Positions 11,568-21,603 of a stretch of DNA of 64,000 nucleotides are shown piece after piece (position 1 is the first letter of the stretch; each line of letters begins with the position of its first letter). Origin of the DNA: Flocculibacter collagenilyticus. Lineage in GTDB: Bacteria; Pseudomonadota; Gammaproteobacteria; Enterobacterales; Alteromonadaceae. Location of the stretch: the NCBI RefSeq assembly GCF_016469335.1, contig NZ_CP059888.1:2728001-2792000 (forward strand). Reading direction: 5' to 3'. The notes under the pieces are model-generated. The model ran no database searches. It was not told where the DNA came from and saw only the letters and a program-made list of their open reading frames with translations. Position numbers and translations under genes: made by a program.

Positions 11568-12406
11568 CAACTAGGTACGCGTTCATTTTTTTCTACTTGC
11601 TTATAGTGTTTCATCGCAGCGGGTAAGAACTTACGAGTGTAATTAATTTGCGAAGATGGTGACGGAAATCTTTTAGCAAAAGTACTACCTTCTTCCTTAT
11701 TTAGCTTCTTAAAAACGTTTAGTAATGCTTTTGGGTAAAATCCCGTTCTTGCCATGATCAACAACGCTTCTTCAATAATTTTTCTTCGCTGTTGTGCTGT
11801 TAAAGGCGCAGTTTGATCAACAAGAAAGTCCAGTCCAAGCGCAGGCATTAAGCCGTCTTCCACTCTTTTATGTAATGCTTCTTTGCGATTATCTATTATT
11901 AACAATGCCCGAATTAATTCATCTTGGGCTAAAAAGCGCGACGTTGTATAGCCTAACTTTGCTTCAGCCAATGCTAATGCTAACAATCCCGCGATTTCGT
12001 CTTGCCCAGATAACTGCGACAGGCTGCCAGTAAAAGCTACTAAGGTGTTGTCTGGTAACGTGGTCGCAATGTTCACTACTTGTGATTCAAATAACCGCTC
12101 TGACCAAGACTGATTAATACGGCCCAGTGTTTCCGGCATGGAGAATTTATTAAATAAGTGGGCAGTGATACAAAAATACTGTGAATGCTTGCGTCTATCC
12201 GCTACAGAGTGAAATTCATTTTGTAGCCGAGCGACACCTAGCTCTGTTACCGTTCGAATATTATCTTCTGTAATATCGCGACTTTGAACTGCCGCATTGC
12301 AGTTTAAAGATGTGACAGTGAGAAAGATTGAAGCGGTTAAACTGATCGCTTTTGAATTTATAAAATAGGTAGAAAAACGTGAGTGTTTGTCGTCACAATT
12401 AGCCAT
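11555..12406 (-). CDS. M48-like exported protein lacking the zinc-binding motif
   Basis: Probable exported relative of M48 (Ste24/HtpX/BepA-like) metallopeptidases. The ATG at 12406 is preferred over the in-frame TTG at 12412 because AGGGG precedes it. A signal-type hydrophobic stretch covers about residues 20-40. The segment LVAFTGSLSQLSGQDEIAGLLALALAEAKLG follows the M48 pattern (surface Leu, Glu-Leu-Ala, then HExxH), but LALAL stands where HExxH should be. The tail, with FAKRFPSPSSQ, resembles the M48 'HP' substrate-end region. It should not be a protease; a chaperone or scaffold role is possible. Family assignment rests on pattern resemblance only. Confidence 0.55.
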   Translation of the reverse strand: MANCDDKHSRFSTYFINSKAISLTASIFLTVTSLNCNAAVQSRDITEDNIRTVTELGVARLQNEFHSVADRRKHSQYFCITAHLFNKFSMPETLGRINQSWSERLFESQVVNIATTLPDNTLVAFTGSLSQLSGQDEIAGLLALALAEAKLGYTTSRFLAQDELIRALLIIDNRKEALHKRVEDGLMPALGLDFLVDQTAPLTAQQRRKIIEEALLIMARTGFYPKALLNVFKKLNKEEGSTFAKRFPSPSSQINYTRKFLPAAMKHYKQVEKNERVPSCERL

Positions 12407-12430
12407 ATACAACCCCTACAAAATATAAAT

Positions 12431-12460
12431 AAAAAAAGCCTACTTTAAAAGCAGGCTTTA
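12431..12460 (-). terminator. Terminator after dnaJ
   Basis: Stem AAAGCCT / AGGCTTT with one internal mismatch further in, followed on the minus strand by seven T residues. It closes the dnaK-dnaJ transcript. Confidence 0.85.
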
Positions 12461-12508
12461 TAACGAATTATTCACATAATTGCTAGATAAAATTGACTTA
12501 TCGCTTAA

Positions 12509-13654
12509 TTAGCCCGTCAAATCATCAAAAAACTTTTTAACGCCGTCAAAAAAGCCTTTTTCTTTCGGACGATATTTCGCCGCTTCTTCGCCAACACCCA
12601 TCGTATCGTCTAACTGGCGCAGTAAGTCTTTTTGCTTCTCAGTTAAGTTAACTGGCGTCTCTACTACAACCTTACAGATTAAGTCACCTGTTACGCCACT
12701 GCGTACAGACTTAACCCCTTTACCGCGCATTCTAAACATTTTGCCAGTTTGCGTTTCAGAAGGGATCTTCAGCTTGGCACGGCCATCTAATGTTGGCACT
12801 TCTATTTCGCCGCCCAATGCAGCTTGCGTAAAGCTGGTTGGTACTTCGCAATAAAGATTATTACCGTCACGTTCAAAAATAGCATGATCTTTTACATGTA
12901 CTTGAACATATAAGTCACCGGCTGGTGCACCATGTTGACCGGCTTCACCTTCACCAGAAAGTCGAATACGATCACCTGTATCAACACCCGCTGGAATTTT
13001 AACTGACAGCGTTTTAGTTTTTTCTACACGGCCCTGACCATGACATTTGTTACATGGGTCTTTAATCACTGAACCACGACCATGACACGTTGGACACGCT
13101 TGCTGAACAGCGAAGAATCCTTGACGCATCTGAACTTGGCCTTGACCATGACAAGTACCACAGGTCGATGGTTTAGAGCCTTTTTTAGCACCAGAACCAT
13201 CACATGGTTCACAAGCAACCCATGTTGGTACTTTAATTTCAGCAGATTTACCACGAACCGCTTCTTCAAGCGTTAATTCCATGTTGTAACGTAAATCAGA
13301 TCCACGTTGTGCGCGAGACTGTCTGCGTCCGCCGCCACCGCCGCCAAAAATATCTCCAAACACATCACCAAAAATATCACCGAAGTCTGCACCGCCGCCA
13401 CCAAAGCCGCCTGCACCACCACGAGCTTGATCAAACGCTGCATGTCCATATTGATCATATGCTTGGCGTTTTTGCTCGTCACTTAGCACTTCGTAAGCTT
13501 CTTTAACTTCTTTAAACGCTTCTTCTGAGGCAGTATCGCCCTGGTTTCTATCAGGGTGATGTTTCATTGCAAGGCGTTTGTACGCTTTTTTAATGTCGCG
13601 CTCAGAAGCGTCTTTGCTTAAACCCAGTATTTCGTAGTAATCGCGTTTTGACAT
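12509..13654 (-). CDS. dnaJ: Chaperone DnaJ (Hsp40)
   Basis: Co-chaperone that stimulates DnaK ATPase and delivers unfolded substrates. The 381 residues follow the type I layout. The J domain (1-70) has the HPD motif in [10 protein letters not shown]; the Gly/Phe-rich linker is at about 75-115. Four zinc-binding repeats follow ([32 protein letters not shown]), then the substrate-binding C-terminal domains. It lies 83 bp downstream of dnaK on the same strand and ends at a strong terminator, so it is probably expressed with dnaK in heat shock. Confidence 0.98.
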   Translation of the reverse strand: MSKRDYYEILGLSKDASERDIKKAYKRLAMKHHPDRNQGDTASEEAFKEVKEAYEVLSDEQKRQAYDQYGHAAFDQARGGAGGFGGGGADFGDIFGDVFGDIFGGGGGGRRQSRAQRGSDLRYNMELTLEEAVRGKSAEIKVPTWVACEPCDGSGAKKGSKPSTCGTCHGQGQVQMRQGFFAVQQACPTCHGRGSVIKDPCNKCHGQGRVEKTKTLSVKIPAGVDTGDRIRLSGEGEAGQHGAPAGDLYVQVHVKDHAIFERDGNNLYCEVPTSFTQAALGGEIEVPTLDGRAKLKIPSETQTGKMFRMRGKGVKSVRSGVTGDLICKVVVETPVNLTEKQKDLLRQLDDTMGVGEEAAKYRPKEKGFFDGVKKFFDDLTG

Positions 13655-13737
13655 ATCTTTATTTTTACAACCAATTTAATTAAAAAAACGCGGAGCGTAC
13701 TATTCATACTGCTCCGCGCTAATTATTTTACAAGAGT

Positions 13738-15663
13738 TTACTTGTTGTCGTCTTTAACTTCTTCAAACTCTGCATCAACAACATCATCATCGCCAGCGTT
13801 GTTAGCGTCAGCTTGTTGAGCACCCGCTTCTGCTTGGCCTGCTTGTGCTTTCGCTTGAGCCATTTCAACTAGCTTTTGTGATGCTTCCATTAATGCTTGA
13901 GATTTAGCTTCAATTTCAGCTTTATCACCTGCTTTTAAGGCTGTTTCTAATTCGCCAATTGCAGTTTCAATTTTCGCTTTATCGTCAGCTGGTAAGTCAT
14001 CACCTGCTTCTTCAACTTGCTTACGAGTAGCATGCACCAGTGCGTCACCTTGGTTGCGCGCTTGTGCTAACTCTTCAAACTTCTTATCTTCTTCAGCATT
14101 TGCTTCTGCATCACGAACCATGCTTTCGATTTCATCTTCAGAAAGGCCAGAAGAAGCTTGAATTGTAATTTTTTGCTCTTTACCCGTATCTTTGTCTTTT
14201 GCAGATACATGTAAGATACCGTCAGCATCAACATCAAACGTTACTTCAATTTGTGGTACACCACGTTGTGCAGGACGAATACCTTCAAGGTTAAACTGAC
14301 CTAACGACTTATTCGCGCTAGCTTGCTTACGCTCACCTTGTAACACATGAATGGTTACCGCGGCTTGGTTATCGTCAGCTGTTGAGAACGTTTGCGATTG
14401 CTTAGTAGGAATCGTAGTGTTCTTCTCGATTACCTTCGTCATCACACCGCCCATGGTTTCAATACCAAGAGAAAGTGGAGATACGTCTAATAATAGAACG
14501 TCTGTTACATCACCTGAAAGTACACCAGCTTGTACTGCAGCACCCATTGCAACTGCTTCATCTGGGTTTACATCTTTACGAGGTTCTTTACCGAAGAACT
14601 CAGTAACCATCGCTTGTACTTTAGGCATACGTGTTTGACCACCAACTAAGATAACATCGTTAATGTCACTTACTGATAAGTCTGAATCTGCTAACGCTTG
14701 CTTAACTGGCTCTAGTGTCGCTGCAATCATGTCTTCAACTAGCGACTCTAATTTAGCGCGCGTTAGTTTAATGTTCATGTGCTTAGGACCAGATGCATCA
14801 GCCGTCACATACGGTAGGTTTACGTCTGTTTGTTGCGCAGATGATAATTCAATTTTCGCTTTCTCACCTGCTTCTTTAACACGTTGCATAGCAAGTGGGT
14901 CGTTCTTAAGATCAACACCTTGCTCTTTCTTAAATTCGTCTACTAAGTAGTTAATAACTTTGTTATCAAAGTCTTCACCACCTAAGTGCGTGTCACCGTT
15001 AGTCGCTAATACTTCAAACGTGTGCTCGCCGTCTACTTCGTCAATTTCAATAATTGAGATATCGAACGTACCACCACCTAAGTCATATACTGCAACAACG
15101 TTGTCGCCTTTTTTCTTGTCCATGCCGTAAGCAAGTGCAGCCGCTGTTGGTTCGTTGATGATACGCTTAACATCAAGACCAGCAATACGACCAGCATCTT
15201 TAGTTGCTTGACGCTGTGAATCGTTAAAGTATGCAGGAACAGTAATAACCGCTTCTGTTACTGTTTCGCCAAGAAAATCTTCAGCTGTTTTCTTCATTTT
15301 TTTCAATACTTCAGCAGAAACTTGTGGTGGCGCCATTTTTTCGCCTTTCGCTTCTACCCATGCATCGCCATTGTCAGCTTTAACAATTTTAAACGGCATG
15401 ATGTCGATATCACGCTGTACTTCTTTGTCTTCAAAGCGACGACCAATTAAGCGCTTAATAGCAAATAAAGTATTTTGAGGGTTAGTTACCGCCTGACGTT
15501 TAGCCGGCTGACCAACTAATGTTTCGCCGTCTTCTGTGTAAGCAATAATTGAAGGAGTTGTACGATCCCCTTCAGCATTTTCAATTACGCGAGCTTTATC
15601 GCCGTCTAATACTGATACACAAGAATTTGTTGTACCAAGGTCAATACCAATAATTTTACCCAT
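13738..15663 (-). CDS. dnaK: Chaperone DnaK (Hsp70)
   Basis: ATP-dependent chaperone. I place the start at the ATG at 15663 ([14 protein letters not shown]), with GGAG upstream, rather than at the TTG five codons earlier. The 641 residues comprise the actin-like ATPase domain (phosphate loops [10 protein letters not shown] and [10 protein letters not shown], adenosine loop [12 protein letters not shown]), a linker [15 protein letters not shown], the peptide-binding domain and a helical lid ending in an acidic EEVKDDN tail. A sigma-32-like promoter lies at about 15718-15745. The order here is grpE, then dnaK, then dnaJ. Confidence 0.98.
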   Translation of the reverse strand: MGKIIGIDLGTTNSCVSVLDGDKARVIENAEGDRTTPSIIAYTEDGETLVGQPAKRQAVTNPQNTLFAIKRLIGRRFEDKEVQRDIDIMPFKIVKADNGDAWVEAKGEKMAPPQVSAEVLKKMKKTAEDFLGETVTEAVITVPAYFNDSQRQATKDAGRIAGLDVKRIINEPTAAALAYGMDKKKGDNVVAVYDLGGGTFDISIIEIDEVDGEHTFEVLATNGDTHLGGEDFDNKVINYLVDEFKKEQGVDLKNDPLAMQRVKEAGEKAKIELSSAQQTDVNLPYVTADASGPKHMNIKLTRAKLESLVEDMIAATLEPVKQALADSDLSVSDINDVILVGGQTRMPKVQAMVTEFFGKEPRKDVNPDEAVAMGAAVQAGVLSGDVTDVLLLDVSPLSLGIETMGGVMTKVIEKNTTIPTKQSQTFSTADDNQAAVTIHVLQGERKQASANKSLGQFNLEGIRPAQRGVPQIEVTFDVDADGILHVSAKDKDTGKEQKITIQASSGLSEDEIESMVRDAEANAEEDKKFEELAQARNQGDALVHATRKQVEEAGDDLPADDKAKIETAIGELETALKAGDKAEIEAKSQALMEASQKLVEMAQAKAQAGQAEAGAQQADANNAGDDDVVDAEFEEVKDDNK

Positions 15664-15717
15664 GAGAATTGTCTCCAACTGCTCTAATTCAAAGTTTATT
15701 CTAAAGTTGCTTTTTTA

Positions 15718-15745
15718 GTGGGGTTATTCAAAAGCGAATTCAATA
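15718..15745 (-). promoter_or_regulatory. Putative sigma-32 heat-shock promoter of dnaK
   Basis: On the minus strand, ATTGAAT (15738-15744, compare CTTGAAA) is followed after about 14-15 bases by CCCCACTA (15717-15724, compare CCCCATnT). Both boxes fit the gammaproteobacterial RpoH consensus and lie 55-80 bases upstream of the dnaK start. This is a pattern match only; no transcript start is known. Confidence 0.6.
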
Positions 15746-15850
15746 GTGAGTAGCAATTTTTTTTAAGTTTTTTACTAAAAAGTGCCATAAAGCTGACATT
15801 AAACTCATCACTGCCACAACTAACCGAATTTCAGAATAATAAAGTCGATA

Positions 15851-15880
15851 CAAAAATGGGTAGCCAAGCTACCCATTTCA
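15851..15880 (-). terminator. Terminator after grpE
   Basis: A perfect 11-bp stem, AAATGGGTAGC / GCTACCCATTT, encloses a 3-base loop and is followed by a T-run on the minus strand. It separates grpE from dnaK, which therefore has its own promoter. Confidence 0.9.
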
Positions 15881-15900
15881 ACATATTTATCAGCGTTGCG

Positions 15901-16497
15901 TTACTCTGCGGCTTTAGAAACCATCACCATGGCTGGACGAATTAATCGACCGTTTAATTCATAGCCTTTTTGCATAACCGCAATCACTGTATTTGGCTCT
16001 ACGTCAGCAGATGGCTGAATTGACATTGCCTGATGCAATTCAGGGTTGAAAGCTTCACCTTGTGGATTAACTTCTTTGATGCCGAACTTTTCAATCGCGT
16101 CAGCAAAGCTCTTACGAGTTAGCTCTACCCCTTCGATAACAGGTTTAATTGCTTCATTTTCTTGGTCTGCAAACTCAACTGCACGTTCCATGTTGTCTAC
16201 TACTGGTAGTAAAGCGCTGGCAAATTTTTCAAGTGCAAACTTTTTAGCTTTTTCAACATCTTGTGCAGCACGTCTGCGGATATTATCAACTTCAGCTTTA
16301 GCACGAATAACGGCATCTTGCTGTTCTACTACTTTTGCTTTTTCAGCTTCAAGTGACTGTTCAAGATCGTTAATACGTTTTAGGGTAGCATCATCAAGTG
16401 CTACATTTTCTACTGCATCGTTGTTAGCTTCTTGGCCTTCAACTGACTCTTTTTCAACTTCTGCTTCTGGTTGCATATCTTGTTGTGCTTCAGACAT
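15901..16497 (-). CDS. grpE: Nucleotide exchange factor GrpE
   Basis: Releases ADP from DnaK. The start at the ATG at 16497 ([13 protein letters not shown]) is chosen because GGAG sits ahead of it; longer reading has no binding site. The 198 residues have an acidic disordered N terminus (about 1-45), a long coiled coil (about 48-110, with [20 protein letters not shown]) and the beta-rich head ending in [10 protein letters not shown]. It is followed by a terminator and lies 89 bp downstream of hrcA, so hrcA and grpE may share a transcript. Confidence 0.96.
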   Translation of the reverse strand: MSEAQQDMQPEAEVEKESVEGQEANNDAVENVALDDATLKRINDLEQSLEAEKAKVVEQQDAVIRAKAEVDNIRRRAAQDVEKAKKFALEKFASALLPVVDNMERAVEFADQENEAIKPVIEGVELTRKSFADAIEKFGIKEVNPQGEAFNPELHQAMSIQPSADVEPNTVIAVMQKGYELNGRLIRPAMVMVSKAAE

Positions 16498-16585
16498 CAA
16501 ACATCTCCGGAAATAAATAACGACTGCCTGCAATTATACTCAGCTTCAAAGCGATTTAAACAGGCAATATATAACTTAACTGCAT

Positions 16586-17653
16586 TCAATATGGGGATGG
16601 AATATTTTGATTCAAGGCTGCGGTTAAATTTCTTGCAACAGCGTCTACCACAGGGATTAACGCACGATAATTCATTCTCACCGAACCAATTATCCCTACC
16701 GAGCCAATAGCTTGTTTATGTTGATAATATGGCGCTGCCACTACACTACAACCACGCAATAACTCACTGCCGCACTCTTCACCGATGAACAAACTAATAC
16801 CCGAATTTCCCTTAGCTCGCGCTAGCATGTTGGTAATTGGCCCAGTTTGGTGTAATGAATTAATTAACATTCGAAGCGTATTCACGTTATTGGTACCTGG
16901 CAATTCCAGCAGGCGCTCTTTACCACGAGAATAAATAAGCTCAGGTGCCAGGTCATCCGATGCCGTTAATGACACCGCCACTACCTTTGACGCAATTTCG
17001 TGAATGCCTTCTTTGGCACGATCTTTTTCACCGCTGGTTACGCAACATAACATTGCACTTAGGCGCTGCCGCCCTTCCACCAAGTCCACGCCAACAAGTG
17101 CAGTATTAAGCAGCTGTGTAGCAAGTTGTAACTCGTGTGAAGTAAAGCGACGAGATACATCAATAATGCGGTTTTTAATCTCGCCGTCGTCTTCAATCAA
17201 CACACATAAAATACGTAAGTCAGATAAATGCATCAATTCAATTTGACGCAATTTCACATTATCGCGAGTGGGTACCGACACTAACCCTGTCATGTCAGAC
17301 AATTCTGCAAGCACTTTGCTAGCACGTTGGCATAGTTCACTAGGGCAGTAGCTAGCATCTAGCGCATGTTTAATTTCATGCTCAACCGCAGCGTTTATTG
17401 GTTTAATAGACAGTAATTGATCAACAAAAAAACGTAAGCCTTGCGCAGTAGGCACCCGCCCTGCTGACGTATGCGGAGAAGCAATTAAACCTTGTTGCTC
17501 CAACGCCATCATAATATTTCTTACTGTTGCAGGGCTCGAGTTAACGGCATTTTGATTGGCCAAGCTTTTCGACGACACAGGGTTACCGTCTTCAATATAA
17601 TGCTCAACTAGCAGCTGCATAATCAGCTGCATACGTTCTTGCTTAGCGCTCAT
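16586..17653 (-). CDS. hrcA: Heat-inducible transcription repressor HrcA
   Basis: Repressor of chaperone operons that binds the CIRCE inverted repeat. The 355 residues show the N-terminal winged helix (MQLIMQLLVEHYIEDGNPVSSKSL) and the family signature SSPATVRNIMMALEQQGLIASPHTSAGRVPT, then the GAF-like dimerisation domain. The order hrcA-grpE-dnaK-dnaJ is typical of bacteria using HrcA. In gammaproteobacteria sigma-32 usually controls these genes instead. I found no CIRCE element (TTAGCACTC-N9-GAGTGCTAA) upstream of hrcA, grpE or dnaK, so any target may lie elsewhere, for example at groESL. Confidence 0.88.
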   Translation of the reverse strand: MSAKQERMQLIMQLLVEHYIEDGNPVSSKSLANQNAVNSSPATVRNIMMALEQQGLIASPHTSAGRVPTAQGLRFFVDQLLSIKPINAAVEHEIKHALDASYCPSELCQRASKVLAELSDMTGLVSVPTRDNVKLRQIELMHLSDLRILCVLIEDDGEIKNRIIDVSRRFTSHELQLATQLLNTALVGVDLVEGRQRLSAMLCCVTSGEKDRAKEGIHEIASKVVAVSLTASDDLAPELIYSRGKERLLELPGTNNVNTLRMLINSLHQTGPITNMLARAKGNSGISLFIGEECGSELLRGCSVVAAPYYQHKQAIGSVGIIGSVRMNYRALIPVVDAVARNLTAALNQNIPSPY

Positions 17654-17816
17654 AAATTCGTTAATTCATTCTTTTCTATTTTATAGATAACGATTTTATA
17701 TGGGCACTATTAACCAATTGCAAGCTAACGGAACCTGAATAAAACCGTGCATTTTGCAATTTCATGGATATACTCCATTAATATAATCATCATCTTCAAG
17801 CACTTAAAACATCATA

Positions 17817-18698
17817 ATGACATCTGCGTTTAAACACATTGCTTTAATTGGCAAACCAAACCACAAAGGCACCACAAAGTCGATTACCCAGCTTTACCAA
17901 TTTCTTACCGAACTGGAATATCAGGTATCTATCGAAAAACGCTCATCGCAACAACTTCAACTTAACGATATTGCTACCTTAGATTTAGTTGAAATTGGCG
18001 AGCAATGTGACCTTGCCATTGTTGTTGGCGGAGATGGCAACATGCTTGGAGCTGCCAGAGTATTAGCTCGTTTTGACGTGGCAGTAATTGGCGTTAATCG
18101 TGGTAATTTAGGCTTTTTAACCGACTTAGATCCACACACATTTCAAGAGCCACTAAAAAAAGTATTAGCGGGTGAATATATAGAAGAAAACCGCTTTTTG
18201 CTTGATGTATCTGTACATCGTCATCAAACCATTAAAAGCAGTAATACTGCGGTTAATGAAGCCGTACTTCACGCCGACAAAGTGGCTCACATGATTGAGT
18301 TTGAAGTACACATAGATAATGAATTTGTTTATAGCCAACGGTCAGACGGTCTCATTGTCGCAACACCAACAGGCTCTACCGCGTATTCATTATCAGGTGG
18401 CGGCCCCATCGTTCACCCGTCATTACAAACTTTATCGTTAGTGCCTATGTTTCCGCACACCTTAAGTAGTCGCCCACTAGTTGTCAGTGCTAACAGTGAA
18501 GTTAAACTGTTAATTTCGCTGGAGAATGACGAAAGCCTGCAAATAAGCTGCGACAGCCACGTTACACTGTCTGTGATGCCCGGCGATGAAGTTATTATTA
18601 AAAAATGTGATTTGCCATTACGCCTAATTCACCCTAAAAATTACAGCTACTACAAAGTATTACGCAGTAAATTAGGTTGGGGTGCGCGCTTAGTGTAA
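17817..18698 (+). CDS. nadK: NAD kinase
   Basis: Phosphorylates NAD+ to NADP+, the only route to NADP. The 293 residues have the nucleotide-binding motif [13 protein letters not shown], the NE-type pair in [10 protein letters not shown], and the glycine-rich [26 protein letters not shown]. Length is standard. It diverges from hrcA and is followed by recN, the same grpE|nadK-recN-bamE arrangement as in Escherichia coli with hrcA added. Confidence 0.97.
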   Translation: MTSAFKHIALIGKPNHKGTTKSITQLYQFLTELEYQVSIEKRSSQQLQLNDIATLDLVEIGEQCDLAIVVGGDGNMLGAARVLARFDVAVIGVNRGNLGFLTDLDPHTFQEPLKKVLAGEYIEENRFLLDVSVHRHQTIKSSNTAVNEAVLHADKVAHMIEFEVHIDNEFVYSQRSDGLIVATPTGSTAYSLSGGGPIVHPSLQTLSLVPMFPHTLSSRPLVVSANSEVKLLISLENDESLQISCDSHVTLSVMPGDEVIIKKCDLPLRLIHPKNYSYYKVLRSKLGWGARLV

Positions 18699-18803
18699 GT
18701 GCGCAGAATCTCAACTTTATCGCTGTAAGTTAAATAGCGCTTTTCTTAATTACCAACACGCTTCTTAATAAAATTTCAACGATTCACTTGCGCCATTCAA
18801 AAT

Positions 18804-18823
18804 AACTGTATAAATTAACAGTA
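18804..18823. promoter_or_regulatory. LexA (SOS) box upstream of recN
   Basis: CTGTATAAATTAACAG fits the gammaproteobacterial LexA consensus CTGT-N8-ACAG exactly at both half-sites and is extended by flanking A and T. It lies 100 bp upstream of recN, a classic SOS gene. Pattern match, strengthened by the gene it precedes. Confidence 0.8.
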
Positions 18824-18924
18824 TCAAAAATCATACTACACCTAACTTGCTTGATGGCATGTTAAATCGCCGCGGTCACAAAAATAAAGATAGGTTGGGT
18901 AATAATACTGAATAGTTATTTGTT

Positions 18925-20628
18925 ATGTTGAATTTTCTAAACGTTCGAAACTTTGCCATTGTAGAGTCTTTAGAAGTTGACTGGTCTGCCGGAATGACCA
19001 CCATTACCGGCGAAACTGGCGCAGGTAAATCTATCGCAATCGACGCACTCGCACTTTGTTTGGGTGATCGTGCTGAAGCAAGTATGGTTCGCCAAGGTGC
19101 AGATAAAGCCGAAGTTTGTGCGATTTTTGATATCACACAATTAACTGTTGCTAAAACATGGCTAAAAGAACATGAATTATGCGCCGAACCAGACTCAAAC
19201 TCGTCTGCCGAATCTAACACAACACACGAATGCATTATTAGACGTGTTATTTCAAAAGAAGGACGCTCAAAGGGGTATATCAATGGTAGCCCCGTGCCAG
19301 TCAGCCAGCTAAAACAACTTGGTCAGTTACTTGTTTCTATTCACGGGCAACATGCTCATCAACTGTTACTAAAGTCAGACCATCAACGCAATTTGCTAGA
19401 CGAATACGCGGCCCACACTCCATTACTTAATAGCACTGCCCATGCCTATAGCCATTGGCAGCAATTAAAAAAAGAACGCTCTCAGTTGCTAGAAGCAAAA
19501 CTCCAAGACGACGCTAAACGCCAACTTTTAGAGTATCAGGTAAGCGAGTTAAACGAGTTCGACTTACAACCTAATGAATACGAAGAGATTGAGCAACAAC
19601 ACAAAAAACTAAGCGGTGGACAAGAAATACTCGACGAGTGTTTACTTAGCTTAAATACCATTTATGACAATGACCAACAAAGTGCACATAACCTTATTGA
19701 TACTGCTGCACAGCAACTAGCAAAATTAAGCGACCTTGATAACGATCTAAAACCTATTGCCGACTTATTATTTGAAGCATCTGTTCAAGTTGAAGAAGCG
19801 GCACGTGAATTACGCCACTTTTCCGATAATATTGAGCTAGACCCAAGCCTATTACAAGACGTTGAAGAACGTATGGCAGCCGCCGTTAGTTTAGCGCGAA
19901 AGCACAATATTCCGCCGCAACAGCTGCCAGAGTATCACGCACAACTTGCAGAGCAATTAGCCTCCATTAATGGCAATGCCGACAGGCTAAACGAACTTGA
20001 CGAACAAATAGAAAGTGCGCATCAAGCCTATTTAGTACAATGCCAACAACTTAGCGAAAGCCGCCAACATTACGCGCAAAAGCTTAACAAGCTTATTAGC
20101 AAAAGCATGCAACAACTTAGTATGCCAAACGGAAAGTTTGAAATGGTGATCACCCAGCTTGATCAAGAAAAAGGCCAACGTGCAGGCTTAGATGTGGTTG
20201 ACTTTAATGTAACCACCAACCCAGGACAACCACTACAACCGTTAGGCAAAGTGGCATCGGGTGGTGAGCTTTCTCGAATTAGCTTAGCCATTCAAGTTAT
20301 TATTGCCGCCAAAGTCACAACCCCAACACTCATTTTTGATGAGGTAGACGTAGGTGTAAGCGGCCCTACCGCAGCGTCTGTTGGTAAATTATTAAGACTA
20401 CTTGGCGAGTCCACTCAAGTAGTGTGTATTACTCACTTACCACAAGTAGCAAGCCAAGGGCACCAACAATTATTTGTGCGTAAAGACGTGAAAAACAACC
20501 ATACCCATACAGCAATGACGCCGCTAAGCCAAACCGAACGCATTACCGAAATTGCCCGTTTATTAGGCGGAGAAACAATTTCTGAAACCAGTTTAGCAAA
20601 TGCTGAAGAACTTTTAGCCGTTGGATAG
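18925..20628 (+). CDS. recN: DNA repair protein RecN
   Basis: SMC-like ATPase that holds broken DNA ends and supports recombinational repair. The 567 residues have Walker A GETGAGKS near residues 28-37, a central coiled coil (about 150-370), and the C-terminal ABC signature VASGGELSRISLA followed by Walker B TLIFDEVDVG. It follows nadK on the same strand after 226 bp and has its own LexA box at 18804-18823, so DNA damage should induce it. Confidence 0.97.
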   Translation: MLNFLNVRNFAIVESLEVDWSAGMTTITGETGAGKSIAIDALALCLGDRAEASMVRQGADKAEVCAIFDITQLTVAKTWLKEHELCAEPDSNSSAESNTTHECIIRRVISKEGRSKGYINGSPVPVSQLKQLGQLLVSIHGQHAHQLLLKSDHQRNLLDEYAAHTPLLNSTAHAYSHWQQLKKERSQLLEAKLQDDAKRQLLEYQVSELNEFDLQPNEYEEIEQQHKKLSGGQEILDECLLSLNTIYDNDQQSAHNLIDTAAQQLAKLSDLDNDLKPIADLLFEASVQVEEAARELRHFSDNIELDPSLLQDVEERMAAAVSLARKHNIPPQQLPEYHAQLAEQLASINGNADRLNELDEQIESAHQAYLVQCQQLSESRQHYAQKLNKLISKSMQQLSMPNGKFEMVITQLDQEKGQRAGLDVVDFNVTTNPGQPLQPLGKVASGGELSRISLAIQVIIAAKVTTPTLIFDEVDVGVSGPTAASVGKLLRLLGESTQVVCITHLPQVASQGHQQLFVRKDVKNNHTHTAMTPLSQTERITEIARLLGGETISETSLANAEELLAVG

Positions 20629-20752
20629 GTCATATAGGCAGGCGAACGAAACAACATGCCCAAATAGCTGATTAGCTGTTGCTCATCGGCTGTAGAGTGG
20701 GTATTATCCTCGTTCATTTTTTTGATGTATCCATATCTTAGGTAAAGTATTT

Positions 20753-21100
20753 ATGATGAATTTGCGAAAAGTCATACTGTTTTTTTTCGCGCTATCATTA
20801 GCGGGTTGTTCAAACTGGATTTATAGAATTAATATCCCACAAGGCAATTTTATCGAGCAAAAAGAAGTCGATAAACTGCGAATTAGAATGACCAAAGAGC
20901 AAGTACTTTATGTATTAGGTACACCAATGGCTGAAAATGCATTTGACAAAAGTAAGTGGCATTACCTGTACATGATGAAAACTGGTGAAGGTAATAAATT
21001 TCGTAAAGAGCTAGTAATACATTTCGAAAACGATGCATTAAAAGAAATTTCTGGTGACTTTGAAAAACATGAAGATTTCGACACACCACTTGATGGTTAG
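20753..21100 (+). CDS. bamE: Outer membrane protein assembly factor BamE
   Basis: Lipoprotein of the BAM complex, which inserts beta-barrel proteins in the outer membrane. The 115 residues begin with a signal peptide ending in the lipobox LSLAGC (lipidated Cys about residue 19), followed by the SmpA/OmlA domain with the family's RIRMTKEQVLYVLGTPM. The ATG at 20753 is followed at once by a second ATG; either could be used. It follows recN, the conserved order in this class. Confidence 0.94.
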   Translation: MMNLRKVILFFFALSLAGCSNWIYRINIPQGNFIEQKEVDKLRIRMTKEQVLYVLGTPMAENAFDKSKWHYLYMMKTGEGNKFRKELVIHFENDALKEISGDFEKHEDFDTPLDG

Positions 21101-21216
21101 TCAGCTAGTTAGCTAAACCTTATTAACGACAATAAGTTAATTTACACGATAACGGGAAGCTGTTGCTTTAGAACGACCAAGTTAACAACTCCATCAAGTT
21201 AACGACTCCATACAGA

Positions 21217-21241
21217 AAAGCGGTTTAATAAACCGCTTTTT
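21217..21241. terminator. Bidirectional terminator between bamE and rnfH
   Basis: Perfect stem AAAAGCGGTTT / AAACCGCTTTT with a 3-base loop and T-runs both ways. It serves the convergent bamE and rnfH genes. Confidence 0.92.
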
Positions 21242-21261
21242 TATTTATCGTTACTTAACAG

Positions 21262-21594
21262 CTAGCCTGTTTTTACTCGACCGCCCGTCACCTTGTCTGC
21301 GCGCCCCTCTAACTTTGCTTTTTCAGCACGACGCTTTCTCACCTCTTTAGGATCAGCAATTAATGGTCGATATATTTCAATGCGATCAGCCTCACGTAGT
21401 TGATCAGACAGCTTAGCGGCTCTATTCCAAATCCCTACTTTGTTCTCTTTAAGATCAATTTCAGGGTACATTCCCAAAATACCCGACTGTAAAATAGCTT
21501 GTTCAACGGTACAGTCATGGTCAATATTCACATCAATAATTGACTGTTTTTCTGGCGTAGCATACGCCACTTCAATACTAATTCTATCGCTCAT
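21262..21594 (-). CDS. rnfH: RnfH family ubiquitin-like protein
   Basis: Small beta-grasp protein of the RnfH family (UPF0125). The 110 residues begin ISIEVAYATPEKQ, followed by the conserved GIWNRAAKLSDQLREADRIEIYRPL. Its role is unclear; family members are named from proximity to rnf genes in some species but are most often paired with ratA, as here. The basic tail KEVRKRRAEKAK is characteristic. It begins 9 bp after ratA and is surely in the same operon. Confidence 0.92.
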   Translation of the reverse strand: MSDRISIEVAYATPEKQSIIDVNIDHDCTVEQAILQSGILGMYPEIDLKENKVGIWNRAAKLSDQLREADRIEIYRPLIADPKEVRKRRAEKAKLEGRADKVTGGRVKTG

Positions 21595-21603
21595 TCTTTT
21601 TCA

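Noticed and set aside
20433-20717. Minus-strand frame starting MNEDNTHST
   Set aside because: It overlaps recN almost entirely. Only the first roughly 30 codons lie outside it, and no ribosome binding site or known domain supports it.
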